DNA from: Metellina segmentata
Taxonomy: Eukaryota > Arthropoda > Arachnida > Araneae > Tetragnathidae
DNA: 64,000 nucleotides
NCBI GenBank assembly: GCA_947359465.1
Contig: OX375876.1
Location: 81,304,359-81,368,358 of the forward strand
Reading direction: 5' to 3'
Of this stretch, positions 1-12,000 are shown piece after piece; position 1 is the stretch's first letter; each line of letters begins with the position of its first letter. Under the pieces are notes generated by a model, which was given only the letters and a program-made list of their open reading frames with translations, ran no database searches and was not told the DNA's origin. The position numbers and the translations under genes are program-made.

Positions 1-412
1 TTTTTCTGTAGATATAACTGTTGTGACAAAAAGTAGCGAAAATATCCAAAGATTCCGAATTTTGTATCACCAACTTTTGATCGCATCCAATTTAATTATT
101 AACCGATTTCAAAAATAATAGTACCGTAAGAAAGAGTACATTCTGAGGTATACTGCGATATTTTAAAAATTAATAGTAATAAGATATAGATACGGCAGTT
201 TTAAAAAAAAGTAACAAAAATGTCCCGATTTTTCCCGAATTTCAAAAAAATATTATCAAGAACCAAATTGAAATTTCAAAAAAAAACTCGACGAGCTGCA
301 AAAATTTACGTTGAGAGGTACTCTTAAAAAAACTCACGACTGAAGACTGAAAGTTTGAATGTGTTTTGTTCACTCGCGGAACAAATTTCACTTCTTCAAC
401 TTTAACACTTAA
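1..412 (-). repeat. Helitron-like non-autonomous element, partial
   Basis: This stretch is recognisably the reverse complement of 44500-44890, which belongs to an element ending in a G/C-rich hairpin plus CTAG. The copy here is therefore in minus orientation and its 3' end lies left of the window. No coding potential is seen. The boundary at 412 is set by the next element's CTAG and is approximate. Confidence 0.5.
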
Positions 413-636
413 CTAGCCACTGCGTGGCTAGCACGGCGTTGCACGTGCAGTACTTTGTGGGGTTAGGTGTGTTAATTGTGAACGTTTGTCAACCACCGGT
501 GTTTGCTACGCATACCCATTTGGTGTGCTTCGCCAACCAACACGACGGACAACGCCGTGATGCCCTCGTTATTGTGAAATGCGACGAAATTGGAATTGCA
601 AAAAGATCCAATCGGTGTGACGTCACAATCTATTAG
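413..636 (-). repeat. Helitron-like short element, minus orientation
   Basis: It begins with a CTAG end followed by a GC-rich block (ctagccactgcgtggctagc). The block resembles the one at 15216. Further in is the shared 'tttgctacgcatacccattt' type motif that also occurs in the copies at 15216, 21496 and 40853. The 70-codon open frame here is a shadow of the repeat, not a gene. The right boundary is approximate. Confidence 0.4.
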
Positions 637-1030
637 AGGGTGGGGTGTCATCTAAGGTGTTGTTATTATTTGACCGTGGTTGAAAATTACACGATATTGT
701 AAACGTATATTTTACTTATTGGATTTAACTCCTACCCTAGTTTTCGGTAGTTGTGTTGCTTGAGAACGTTAATTAAAAATTACCCAATTTTCTCGGATAC
801 TTTCCTTAGGGGGTTGATCCTGAATTGTAGTAAATAACCCATTGAGTTGCTATAGTACGACGTTAAAAATTAACTTGGATATTTTACTTAGGGAATTGAT
901 TTAGGACTGTCGTGAATAGCACGTTGAGTTGCTGCAGTACGATAATTAAAAATGACCTATGATCTCTCAATTAGGGAATTTATCCCAGACCCTCGTCAAT
1001 AGCCCATTGTGTAATGTTAATTAAAATTAC
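637..1030 (+). repeat. tRNA-SINE family A, 5'-truncated, tail unit triplicated
   Basis: Sequence from about 640 matches the body of the full SINE at 22166-22478 (reverse strand), including 'gaccgtggttgaaaatta'. The tail unit, which starts with ttaggg then a ttgat/tttat block and ends with an 'agtacgac' type block, occurs three times, beginning near 809, 891 and 974. The period is about 82 bp. The tRNA head is missing. Confidence 0.6.
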
Positions 1031-1523
1031 AAATTTCCTCAGATTTAAAATTGGTTGAAATTTTTAATAAAAACTTGTAGAATTTCTGTTGATTGTTGTA
1101 TTATTTTTATAATCCATTTTATACACATGCATATTTTACACATTTTACTGCAATGCCAAACAATTGTTTTTTCTAAGAATTAAAAGTTTTAAGTTTTTGA
1201 AAAAGGCAGTTGGAGAAAATTGAATAGTGAAAGGAGTGAGAAAAAATGCTTATTTTACTAAAAACAGAAGAAAAAAATGAGTGTTATTTTTAAAATTTTA
1301 CAACTTAAATGGTATTTTTTTAACACAACAATGAAATGTGTTGGTTTGGCCAACGCTGTATCTTTTAACCCCAAATTACTGTGATAATAGGGAGACAGAA
1401 AAATTATAAATATTTTTGTAAGTTGAGGTAATTTTTAATTAAAAAAAAATAGATTAATACACCAAAAAGGTATTTTTTATAATTTTGTTGAGCACAAAGT
1501 AAATTATTTTACTGCTTATGTGA
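1003..1523 (+). repeat. Direct duplication of about 0.52 kb, copy 1
   Basis: Nearly identical to 2683-3206 (offset 1680), starting at the same 'cccattgtgtaatgtt' block and ending near 'ttactgc'. Differences are scattered single-base changes and short indels. The left edge falls inside the SINE tail, so the duplicated unit carried a piece of the SINE with it. No ORF is present. Confidence 0.8.
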
Positions 1524-1572
1524 ATTTTTTATATTACCAATGATTGTAGAAGTGAAATGTAACTTTAGAAAC

Positions 1573-1815
1573 AAAGGGAGAAGCTGATACTAAACAAAAG
1601 CATAAAAACAGCATTTATTTTAGTTGTATAACAAAACATTTTGGGGCGTACATGAAAAGAGGCCGTTATAGCAAAAGGCCATAATTTTGTTAATATTTAA
1701 TGCAATTTTGTGTTTGTTTCTGTGTTTCAGTGTCTTTTGGAAAGAATAGCAATATTTAATTTTGATAATTTATGCAATATAAAAATGTACAAAAGCATGA
1801 CCTGTTACTTTTGGT
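1573..1815 (+). repeat. Direct duplication of 243 bp, copy 1
   Basis: Matches 1865-2107 with an offset of 292 bases, from 'aaagggagaagct' to 'cctgttacttttggt'. It lies between the two copies of the 0.52-kb duplication. No coding signal is present. Confidence 0.8.
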
Positions 1816-1864
1816 GTGCTCTTAGAACTGCAACGTTTTACTGAGAAGCAAAGACATGTAATGT

Positions 1865-2107
1865 AAAGGGAGAAGCTAATACTAAACAAAAGCATAAAAA
1901 CAGCATTTGTTTTAGTCGTATAACAAAACATTGTGGGGCGTACATGAAAAGAGGCCGTTATAGCGAAAGGCCATAATTTTGTTAATATTTAATGCAATTT
2001 TGTGTTTGTTTCTGTGTTTCAGTGTGTTTTGGAAAGAATAGCAATATTTAATTTTGAAAATTTATGCAAAATAAAAATTTAGAAATGCATCACCTGTTAC
2101 TTTTGGT
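1865..2107 (+). repeat. Direct duplication of 243 bp, copy 2
   Basis: Second copy of the 1573-1815 unit, with a handful of substitutions. From here to 2682 the sequence is AT-rich and shows no gene. Confidence 0.8.
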
Positions 2108-2682
2108 TTTGATATATTTTTGGAAGTTTAGTGATTTCTGTGTACTTGAGTTTTCGTACAGCAACATTTCCATCGTTCATTAACGCATCTAAATCAGATG
2201 CGTCAAATGTGCATACTGTTCCACTGTTGAGTCATCTGATTTAGTCGTATGTACAACACCTTCTCCGATTAAATCTCGGAATACATAGCGACAATAAATT
2301 GATGGAACATGTCTTTGTTTCTCAGTGAAACGTTGAAATTCTAAGAGCACATAATCATCCTGTGAGCCTAGAACTACATAGAATAAATGTTTTTAGTTTG
2401 CATAAATGATTAAAATCTAAGATTGGACTGAGTGCAGTAAAGACCTTTTAAATTCTGTGGACATTTTTAGGAAACCAAAGAAACAAAATATATATCGCTT
2501 TTCTTTCTATAAGACATCAAAACAAAAATGATAAAAATTTACTATACAAAAACCGAAGTACTATACAGAAACAAACAAAGGATAGCATAAATGAAAAAAA
2601 AACAGAAATTGCACAAAGGATTAAAAAAAATATCGCTAGACTTTGAAAAAAATATCCAAATAATCCAAACTAAACCAAATCC

Positions 2683-3206
2683 CCCATTGTGTAATGTTAA
2701 TTAAAATTACAAATTTCCTCAGATTTAAAATTAGTTGAAATTTTTAGTAAAAACTTGTAGAATTTCTGTTGATTGTTGTATTATTTTTATAATCCATTTT
2801 ATACACATACATATTTTACAAATTTTACTGCAATGCCAAACAATTGTATTTTCTAAGAATTAAAAGTTTTAAGTTTTTGAAAAAGGCAGTTGAGAAAATT
2901 GAACAGTGAAAGGAGTGAGAAAAAATGCTTATATTACTAAAAACAGAAAAAAATGAGTATTATTTTTTAAATTTTACAACTTAAATGGTATTTTTTTAAA
3001 CACAACAATGAAATGTGTTGGTTTGGCCAACGCTGTATCTTTTAACCCCAAATTACTGTGATAATAGGGAGACAGAAAAATTATAAATATTTTTGTAAGT
3101 TGAGGTAATTTTGAATTTTAAATAAAATAGATTAATACACCAAAAAGGTATTTTTTATAATTTTGTTGAGCACAAAGTAAATTATTTTACTGCCTGCTTA
3201 TGTGAA
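2683..3206 (+). repeat. Direct duplication of about 0.52 kb, copy 2
   Basis: Second copy of 1003-1523. The two copies flank about 1.16 kb in the same orientation, an LTR-like layout. However, no TG...CA ends, primer-binding site, polypurine tract or retroviral-type ORF is visible, so segmental duplication is the safer call. Confidence 0.75.
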
Positions 3207-3949
3207 GTGATGATTGGTATTATAGGAATGAATATGTTTTAACTTGCGGCATGTCTAGTCACGATGGTGGCTTCAATAATATTTGGCATGAGTTTGTTGA
3301 CAGTGTCGTACCATTGTACAGTGAAGGTGGATTGAGATTTGTGAGAAGCATAATCGGTGCTCCAATATGTGCACCAAGAGTACGCCAGATGGTTACAATG
3401 TGTTAAAAACTGTGTCGTGTGTTTTAATGCCTAATGTGTGTGACGTTTAATGTATATAGATTTGTAAATTTGAAAACTACGGGGCAGTTCTCGCAAGAGT
3501 TGCTTTTTGATGACATTGACATCTTTATTTCTTTGGGAAAGAATTGCCCTTTGGCACAGCCATGCATGATAAGTGCTTTGCTCTACAACAGCAATATATA
3601 GATAAACTGCAGGGGTCGTAACCTTTGGGGAGCAGGCCACAGGACTTTGGACAACTGTTTGGCTGGTTTGGAATTGTTTGTATTATCATGAAAACACGGA
3701 ACGAACGGCAATGAAAAGAGCACCATGAGTGATTGATTGCCCTTGTTGAAGGCATCCCACAGAACGGCAGCGCTCACTATTTGCTATTGATGTTGTGGAA
3801 GTGACAGAAACATGTCCGTATTGAAAAGTAATCCTACGAAAGTTGTAAACTAACCCTTCACAATAATATAAGTTTGCAAGAAATACTACTAACAACAACC
3901 ATACAACATATATATGAAAATGAGGAGCAAATCAGAGTCAACTTGTCGG

Positions 3950-4230
3950 ACACTTACGCTGTACGCTGAGGCGCTTGTGTATGTATTGTATTTCTACGAA
4001 ACAACGCGCATATTCAAAATCAAATGGTTACTGCAACAATCAGATTGGCGAGATATCCAAGTGAAGCCAAGCCCGTGAAACTAGCCAATCAAATTGGACT
4101 TGCGTAAAGTACTATCATGGGATTGAGACGCTTCTGAAGAAAAGAGTCTCCTCGCCTAGCTACTATGCGGTTTCGTTTGATGAACTAGCAAGAGATTAAA
4201 TGTCGCGGTTCAAATTAAAAACGCTTATGT
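3950..4230 (+). pseudogene. Possible hAT-like transposase fragment
   Basis: Reading 4102-4200 in one frame gives a peptide with 'KYYHGIETLLKK' and 'YYAVSFDE', followed by a stop. This resembles the segment of several hAT-related transposases with a YG(L/I) stretch and an SFDES motif. The upstream frame is broken. It is short and degenerate, so the call is weak. The rest of 3207-4526 shows nothing identifiable. Confidence 0.3.
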
Positions 4231-4534
4231 AAATGTTCTTCATTAAAGTTTTATTGTAAAGAAATGGTGTCGGTACAAAAAAACGTTTCATACCAACAAC
4301 AAATATGATCAACACACGTAATTGGCCGACCCAACAGTCATTTCATTTTGTATTCATTGCCCCGATCAAAGTTTCTTATACGGATAAAATTCAAGGGAAA
4401 TTGTGAAGTTCGGATATACCTTCCCGCTTGACTATGTGATGATTCCTCTGCGTAGGCAAGTAATGAGTACTGGTGATACTTCCGGTGTGAAAAACGCACA
4501 ACTAGACTTCTTCAACAGTTCTATCAGTGTTGAA

Positions 4535-6876
4535 TAGTGATGGGGAAAATGACTCTTTTCAGGGATCGGATCGGAACCGCTCACTCACTAAAAAGAGCTA
4601 GCTCTTTTTGATGACTCACCGCTCCTTTGAGATATATAATAATGTATATAACATATCGAAATGAACACAATATGTTTGGGCCATCGAACATCCCTCGTTG
4701 TCACGTGAGCGCATGTGTCCAGACGAAGAGGCGCCAAGCGTGCTTGAAACACCCACGCACACAACACTTGAAGCACTCACTCATCCAGCAATTGCGCAGT
4801 TTACCTCTAAAATCAACAAAAGGAGGGAGACGGGGCCCGAGGACGATAGGCATTGCAGCATAGGGCTGCTAAGCTGTAAAATTTAATTGCTAAGGCATAA
4901 GATGGCCCAAAACCATGTCAATTCATATAACTTTGAAATTGTCCATAAAGAATAAATTACTTTGAGGACACTTCTACTTTTGTAATTCCCGTCATGAACC
5001 CGTTGAGATTACAGAAGTAGTAATTAAAATATCCAAACACGTTAAAAATCTCATTTTTGACCAAGAATTCTAAAAAAGTTTTCGATTTTATTGGATAGAG
5101 TATTTATTTGACTTTCCAAAACATATTTAATTTTTTCTCTGTTAATTACTTAAAGAAGTATTAAGATTTTAATCAAGGCGGGAAAACAAGAAGTAAGAAT
5201 GGAAAACACTGGAAATGGCCATTAAAAGGCCAAAAACATGGCAAAGTCAAAATTTAAACCTTACTTTTTTTTGCAAATATAATTTTAGAAAGTTTTTTCA
5301 AATATTTAAATGGTTTCTCTTTTGGAAATGGAGTGAACTTTTTTAAAGAGAAGGAAGAACAAAATTGTTTACACAAAGAGCAAACGCAAGGGAGCAAGCG
5401 ATGCACTTGAAACTACCTTTAACTCTAAATTAATATTTTTGCATTATTTCCTCACTTCAAATGTTATAATACAAAAACTTATAACTGGATTCTAGTAAAC
5501 TTTTGAGAGTTTGTTATTTATAATGTTGTCAAGTGAATGAACTAGAATAATTATGCTGAGTTCAAAAGTTTCTAAATTATTACTATTTATTTAAGAAGTA
5601 GGACTGTAAAACTATAAAAAATCTTCTATTCATTTTTCAATCACTTGTAAAATTGTTGTTTATTTAAATATCCTTTTATTCTAGTTCATTCCCTAGAAAT
5701 ATGCATGTAGTTTATTTTGGTAGCATCATTTTTCAAATTGGTTGAATAGATTTTCATGTAGCACATTTGAAGTTTTTGACACATTTCTTTAAAATTTCAT
5801 ACATAATTATCATATTTTTACAAAATTATTAATATATACTTTTAATATTTATAGCCCATTGCTATTGTTTAAAACACAAAACATAAAAATATCATTAAAA
5901 TGTTTCTATACCACATTTAAAAAAAGTGTCTTGGACGTGTTTGGATACATTAAGATTTCTTTCTAAAACCACTTAGTTACCAAATGAGACTTCCTAATAA
6001 TTTAAATGATATTTTAAAATCATATAATAAAAATATTAATAATTTATTTAAGTACTTAAGATTTTTAACTATTTATTTTAAGATATAGGTATATAATACC
6101 CTCGAATACTCGTTGTCCCAAAGATTTTCAAAATCCAAGTCCCCTCCCTGTCTTTTAATAAAATATTTTCAAAATGCCTTGTTTTGTGAAGGCAATGCAA
6201 TAAAAACGAGTTACGTTTAATTTAATTTTGTGTAGCTTTATTAAAATGATATCACTCCCGAGAAATCAAGGTTTTATTATAATTATAATATTAATGTTAA
6301 GTGAATAACATAATAACTGTTAGAATATGTTTTAATAACAACCTTAAGACTAGTTTTAATTAGTGCTAAAAGGCGTGATATGACTTAAGCCGTAAAAACA
6401 CCCTTTCAATCTAAAATTGAATTAATTAAAAAAAAATAACATTTATGATAATACATAGATATTTAAAAATTTGAAACTTCAAAAAAGTAACAAAAAGCTA
6501 GGGAGCGCAAAAGAACGAATGCGGAATTGACTCTTCGAGAGCGATAGTTATCGAAAAGAGCCAAAGAGTTAACTCCTTAAAAGAATCAACTCCCAAAAGA
6601 ATCAGTGAGCGCAAACGATCGAAGGCGGAAATGATTCTTCGAAAGAGCCAAGTCTCGAAAAGAATCAACTCCCAAAAAGAATCACTGAGTTGGTGATCGC
6701 ATGCGGAAATGACTCTTCGAGAGTGGAAGCGCTGATTCGTTAAAAAAGAGTTACCGCTCTTCAGCCCTGATTGGTTAAAAAAGAGTCATAGCTCTTTTTT
6801 GACGAATCAGCGCTCGCTCACTCCGTCAAGAGAGTTAACTCTTTGAGTCAGCTCCTGAGCGGATCGCCCATCTCTA
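4535..6876. mobile_element. Non-autonomous hAT element with 8-bp target duplication
   Basis: The ends are inverted: tagtgatgggg on the left, and on the right, read in reverse, tagagatgggcg. Both fit the T/CAGNGATG class of hAT termini. The element is flanked by a perfect 8-bp direct repeat, gtgttgaa, at 4527-4534 and 6877-6884. Both subterminal regions (4545-4625 and 6490-6870) are packed with short 'gagctagctc', 'aaagagt' and 'gagttaactc' palindromic motifs. The 2.3-kb interior is AT-rich and has no transposase reading frame, so it depends on an active relative elsewhere. Confidence 0.85.
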
Positions 6877-6884
6877 GTGTTGAA

Positions 6885-8129
6885 CCTTCAAGCATGTACC
6901 ATCGTGTGTTTTTCGCTTATGTGTTGTATTGTATTATTATTTGTGTGTGATGTTTAATAAATGTCGTACCAAAGAAATAACCGTCCATCGTTTTTACGAA
7001 CCACAAGCATTTTATTAAAATTTTACTCCAGATTAATACTTAACACATGGGGACAATATATTTTTATAAAAGGCATTTGGCATTATTCTTTATGACCAAC
7101 AAAAGGAAGTATTTGTTACGACTTTGAAGGGAATGTCACTTTAATTAAAGTATTTTGTCCTATTCATTGCATGTTTTTGCAGCTTTCAAAGATAGAATTA
7201 AAACTCGGATTCAATATTTATAAAAAAATTTACCATACTCAAAAAAAAATCAAAACTAAATTCTTCATGAAAATTGTTCCACAAAAGAGTAGAAATTTTT
7301 AGGGGAACAAGGATAAAAGAAATCATAAATAATAGTGAAGTAGAAATTGTGAAATATGAAAATATTTTCGTTGAATTTTAGGTACCTAATTAGTAAAGAT
7401 CCCCTTAAGTCGTTTTTGTCCTAGTCAATTCACAATGAATAATTGAAACGCGAAGCTTCGACTAACCATTTTAATCTTTTCAATAGTTTTTTGCTAAGTA
7501 TCGCGAAATTGAGAAATGCGATTATTCTACTCTCTTTCTTGCATGAGTCAAAAAATTCTGGTTTTGATTAATTGGCTGCCTCTGAACTGATTGTGACACT
7601 AGCCTAACAACTTATAATGCCCAAAGTTGTTGGTTTTGATTTTTTTTTTGTTAGTAATTCACTAACCCTTTTTTATAATTAAGAATTCGCTCTTTAGAAA
7701 AAAAATTCAAAGGTTTTGTAGCATTTTCTGAAAATGAACTATAGATGAAAGAACTAGAGAAATAATTTATCTCAAGTTAATGTCTCAGACAGCACTTCTT
7801 TTTAGCAGGCCACAATAGAAAAGTTCCTAAAAAAATAGGTAAAAATATATTTAGCTTTTTCAACTGCCAATGCAAGTTTTGTGAACGAGACTTGACACAA
7901 TTTACAAATATTTGTTCAGAAGAAGGTTGATAGACTTATTATCATTTCCCCCTCTAGATTAACACTTGTTGAAATCAAAGCGCATCACACTCACACTTTT
8001 GTATTCATATCTTCTGAATTTTTTGTTTCGGCTTGTTTATTATATTTCATTTTGTTTTTACAATCAATTGATTTTTTGACCCTACCTACTAAATTGCATG
8101 CACTAATGTTTTCCCCAAAATAGCTTGAA
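6885..8129. other. AT-rich non-coding stretch
   Basis: No gene, splice-supported exon or recognisable repeat end was seen. If the agmatinase gene continues to the left, this is intron sequence. Confidence 0.5.
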
Positions 8130-8630
8130 GTGGAATGTTCTATTTCTTTTCTAGAACACAAAGTAATTCAAATATCAAATTCGCTGCTGTCAGAGCTGTA
8201 TTTCCACTTGGGTCATATGGCGGAGAAACCTATTGGAAAAAAATTAATAAATTTGGTGTTATCTGAAGCTAAACAATATATTGCAATAATTAATGTAATT
8301 GTTGGTATGAATTTTTATTGTGACAAATTTTCTATTAAACTAAAACAACTTCCACACGCTATTGTTGACAGTATTTATAAAATTAACTCAAAAGTTTACG
8401 CAAGACTGAAATATATTTCGAACACTTTTGAGAGAACTCTACTATTTGATTTTATTGTTTTATGCTTTTGCATAAAATTTTATCTGACATATTATGTAGC
8501 ACAAAAGCATGCAAATAAAATAAGTTTTAACAGTACAGTTGTAAAATTTTTCAAATCTATCTCTTCCTACAATTATGCATCTTTGAAAACTCATTTTTTT
8601 ATTTTCTCATCTGGTCATGTAAAACATTAG
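8130..8630 (+). CDS. Unidentified 166-codon ORF
   Basis: An ATG-to-TAG frame of 166 codons in strongly AT-rich DNA, where stop codons should be frequent, so it stands out from chance. The predicted protein is rich in Ile, Lys, Phe, Tyr and Ser. A hydrophobic stretch near residues 104-122 (FDFIVLCFCIKFYLTYYVA) could be a membrane segment. I recognise no domain. It lies on the opposite strand inside what is probably the last agmatinase intron. A stop codon lies a few codons upstream of the ATG, so the frame is not obviously the end of a longer one. It may be a decayed mobile-element ORF, a lineage-specific gene or an exon of something larger. Confidence 0.3.
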   Translation: MECSISFLEHKVIQISNSLLSELYFHLGHMAEKPIGKKLINLVLSEAKQYIAIINVIVGMNFYCDKFSIKLKQLPHAIVDSIYKINSKVYARLKYISNTFERTLLFDFIVLCFCIKFYLTYYVAQKHANKISFNSTVVKFFKSISSYNYASLKTHFFIFSSGHVKH

Positions 8631-8971
8631 ATATCAAAATTGGGATAACCTACTTTTTGAACAAAATTTTTAAATCAATTGTAAAAACAATTTCAAAGTT
8701 TTTAAAAAATTGAACTAGTTTATTCTGTAATTTATAAAATAGTTTTCTTGTAATTATTATTAAGAGTAGTAAGAGCCGCAACTGTGTTTAAAACTGACCT
8801 AACCCAAACATTCTCACATGCCTAGTAAATAATTGTTTCAGCCATTTTTTAAAACTTTTAATGTAAAAATGTTATTTGGGGAACCTTTAATGTATCTCAT
8901 GGAACACCGTTTGTATATGAACCACTTCTGTACATTATTTCAAATAAAGAAACAGAAAGGCAAAAACTAAC

Positions 8972-9066
8972 TTCAACCAAATCTCCTCCGACAATATTGA
9001 TCCCTCTTAAACCTCGTATTATTTCTAACATTTGAATAGTTGTTAGTCCTCCTATTTCTGGTGTTC
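8972..9066 (-). CDS. AGMAT: Agmatinase exon 6 (last exon seen)
   Basis: Follows an acceptor 'tttttacag' and completes the glycine codon split by the previous intron. It encodes [20 protein letters not shown] and then GDLVE, a well-conserved block of the ureohydrolase fold. The donor is GTTAGT at 8971. The 95 bp fit the phase exactly. Confidence 0.92.
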
Positions 9067-12000
9067 CTGTAAAAATAAATAGTCATGAAACTAAACTTAA
9101 TACATAACCAGTTTCATGCACATCAGAACAAGAAACATTTCTCGCACTCCTTGAAAATTTACTTTTCAAAACAAATTTTTAACTTGGAAAGTGATGCTGA
9201 TGAGGAATTTTTTGGTGGAATGGTCGAGGCCCTTTCACTTTAATTAAACTCATAATTATTCTCACATTTGAGGCAAGTAAATTAGTGGTTCCTGAAAAAC
9301 CTAAATTAAGATTTGTCTGAGTGTGATATTATATACGCAAAATGCTTTTATAACCACTCAAAAAAATTGTTACGATTTGAAAAAGCTTATTCTAAATAAT
9401 ATAAAATAAAAATTCATCGACGATCGCCTTTAGAGAAATTCGTATTTTCTACTATTCTTTCTCTAAATAAGGATCACGATAGTCCAATTGAAGAGCAAAC
9501 GAAGGGTTGCAAGTTCGAAACTGTCTAGGCAAATATCGTGTATACGGGAGTTGGCGTACGTTAAATAAGTCGTGGCCTCAAATTTCCTCACGTTGGTATG
9601 GTGTGAGTTTGGAGAGTGGAGTGCCAGCTTAGGTGTTCTTCGATCTTTCCCTTCGGGATTGATCGCCAATATACCGTTGCCAGCTCTAATGCCTACGTAA
9701 ATTAATTACCTCTAAATAAATTTCACACAGTGAAATAAGATTCATGACACTAACACTTAAATGTATTTCAAACGGGAGAGATTATGAAATACTTGTTAAA
9801 AAACAAAACTTTGTTGCATTACATTCACAAATCTGATAATTTTTGGGAATATTTCCACATTATTTCAAAGTCTGGATTAACCCATAGTTGTTAGTGTCAA
9901 GTGGATTTTTTGGCATCGCACTTCAATTACCATTCTTCAATGAAGAAAATATTAGTTAGATAAAAAATATATAGAGAAAATGTTAGAAAATATTATCCAA
10001 TGAGAAGAGTTAACATAATGGAAATTGATGAAATACCAGATGAAGGGAGTAACTTGACACCTAAAGAATTATTTAAAATACACATTTACAGTATTTGTAA
10101 CACACTATTGTCTCAAATAGATTGTCAAAAAATGAACGTTATCAAAAAATGAAATTTATCTGTGACAGTTTTTGCTTTCTCTATGGCTTGTCTTTACAAT
10201 ACACGAGTGTTGCCGATTTAAAAAAAAAAGCTGCGGGTATCGCTATTAAATATAGCAAATATTTTTTAAAGTACGAATTTACATGTGAAATTGAAAGTTT
10301 TAAGTTTCGAGTAACGACTCTTATACAAAATGTAGAAACTGCATCTCCGCTTAATATTCTACAGGCTCTTCATGATTTTGGTTTAATGAGTATTACCCAA
10401 ATACCAATGTCGGCATGTCGCTCTTCGAATATTTCTAACTCTTCCCGTTTCTATTGCTTCGTGCAAGAAACGGTTTAGCAAGTTTAAATTAATAAAAAAT
10501 TATTTAAGATCAACTATCAGACAAGAACGGTTATCCAATCGTTCTATTATTTCAATGTAATACAATATCGTTAAAAATATTATTTATGATGATGTAATTA
10601 ATGAATTTGCTTAAATAATACCTAATTAATTTAGGGGTCTAAATGCTAGGGCACAGGAATGGCTAGTTACGGCACTGTATATAAACTCGTCATAGTGAAA
10701 ACTCGTCATCTAACCGTGGTTCAAAATTACGTGGTGTTGTCCTCGGATTTTTCCCTTAGGGAATTTATCCCAGAACGTCGTCAACAGTCCGTTATGTTAC
10801 TCTAGTACGTCGTTAATATTAAAATAATTACCAAATTACCCGGACGATCGTCAATACTCCTTTGTGTTCCTCCAGTACGATGCTAATTAAAATATCTACC
10901 TACCCATAGTGCAAACAAGAGTTTGCAATCACGCTCGATACTGTTATTAACCAGCCAATAAGCCCTACGTTATGATTCGTATTTCCTCCCAACACCTCGT
11001 GGTGGCCGTCATAGCTCAGTGGATGTGTCTACTGCGCTAGCAACCTTCGAGTTGCAGGCGGGGCAGGTTCGATTCCTGTCAGGTTCATTCCTCCATGGGT
11101 GTATTTCTCTCCCATCTGAGTCAGTAAAACCATTCATTTCGACAGCAATCAGTTTACAGACTGAATCTAGACTCATCACTGAACATGACATGGCCCAACT
11201 GTTGTCGACTCTAATGCCGATGTTCTTAACTCAACTGTAAACGCGATTGTTTCTTTGCAAGTGCCGGGGGTTGCAAACTGCTGGTCGTCTGGAATAGAGA
11301 CCAACGTGTCTGAGTCTCCTGTAAAACAGCTTGTCTCGAAACTATGACTACAGTTGCGACTGTCAGGGCTGAACACAGTTGTCTGGCAGAACAAATCCTC
11401 TGAAGCCAAGCAGGTATCGCCAAATATCGGTCTTGCCGAGCGGTTGTTACCCTTGGCAGACCTGGTACTAGTCGTCGTGTAACATGTCCAGTGGTTTGAA
11501 ACCTCTGCCAGTCTGAAGATCACACACTGAGGCACATTCAAAATTCGAGAAGTTTCGGTTTGGGATCGACCGGATTCCAGCATTCCAATAATTTATCCAT
11601 TTGCAGACATGTTCAGTTGACTTCCAGTAACATCTTTCGTCCTTATTGATTGTTTGTTAACAGCGCTCCGTATCACAGCAATTTCAAAATTTCTGTCTAA
11701 CTGGCCATGCCGTTTTATACTTTTTCCGACGTGCGCCGGTGCTTTGTCGACAAAACTGTTTTGCACAAACACAATGTTTTATATTCGTCCCATGATTCTC
11801 CACAAGTGACTTTGAACCATTGTATCCATATTTACTTTTATTTATTTCTTCGAATTTCACGAATTCTGCTTAACTTTTGAACATGAGTGTATGTGTAAAA
11901 TGTGTTCAGTTTCAGATATCAGAATAAAACATCTAAATTTAACCTTTAGACCACGGCCGGTACAGCAATTGGACCTTGAAAGTTATCAGAATCGCGCCAG

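Noticed and set aside
1003..3206. LTR retrotransposon with 0.52-kb LTRs
   Set aside because: No TG...CA ends, primer site, purine tract, target duplication or retroelement ORF.
4627..4886. Overlapping plus-strand ORFs of 78 and 62 codons
   Set aside because: They lie in the palindrome-rich end of a non-autonomous hAT element and have no similarity or codon bias.
11005..11080. Possible functional tRNA gene (A and B boxes at tRNA spacing)
   Set aside because: No paired acceptor stem, and the following body is shared with other SINE copies, so it is a SINE head.
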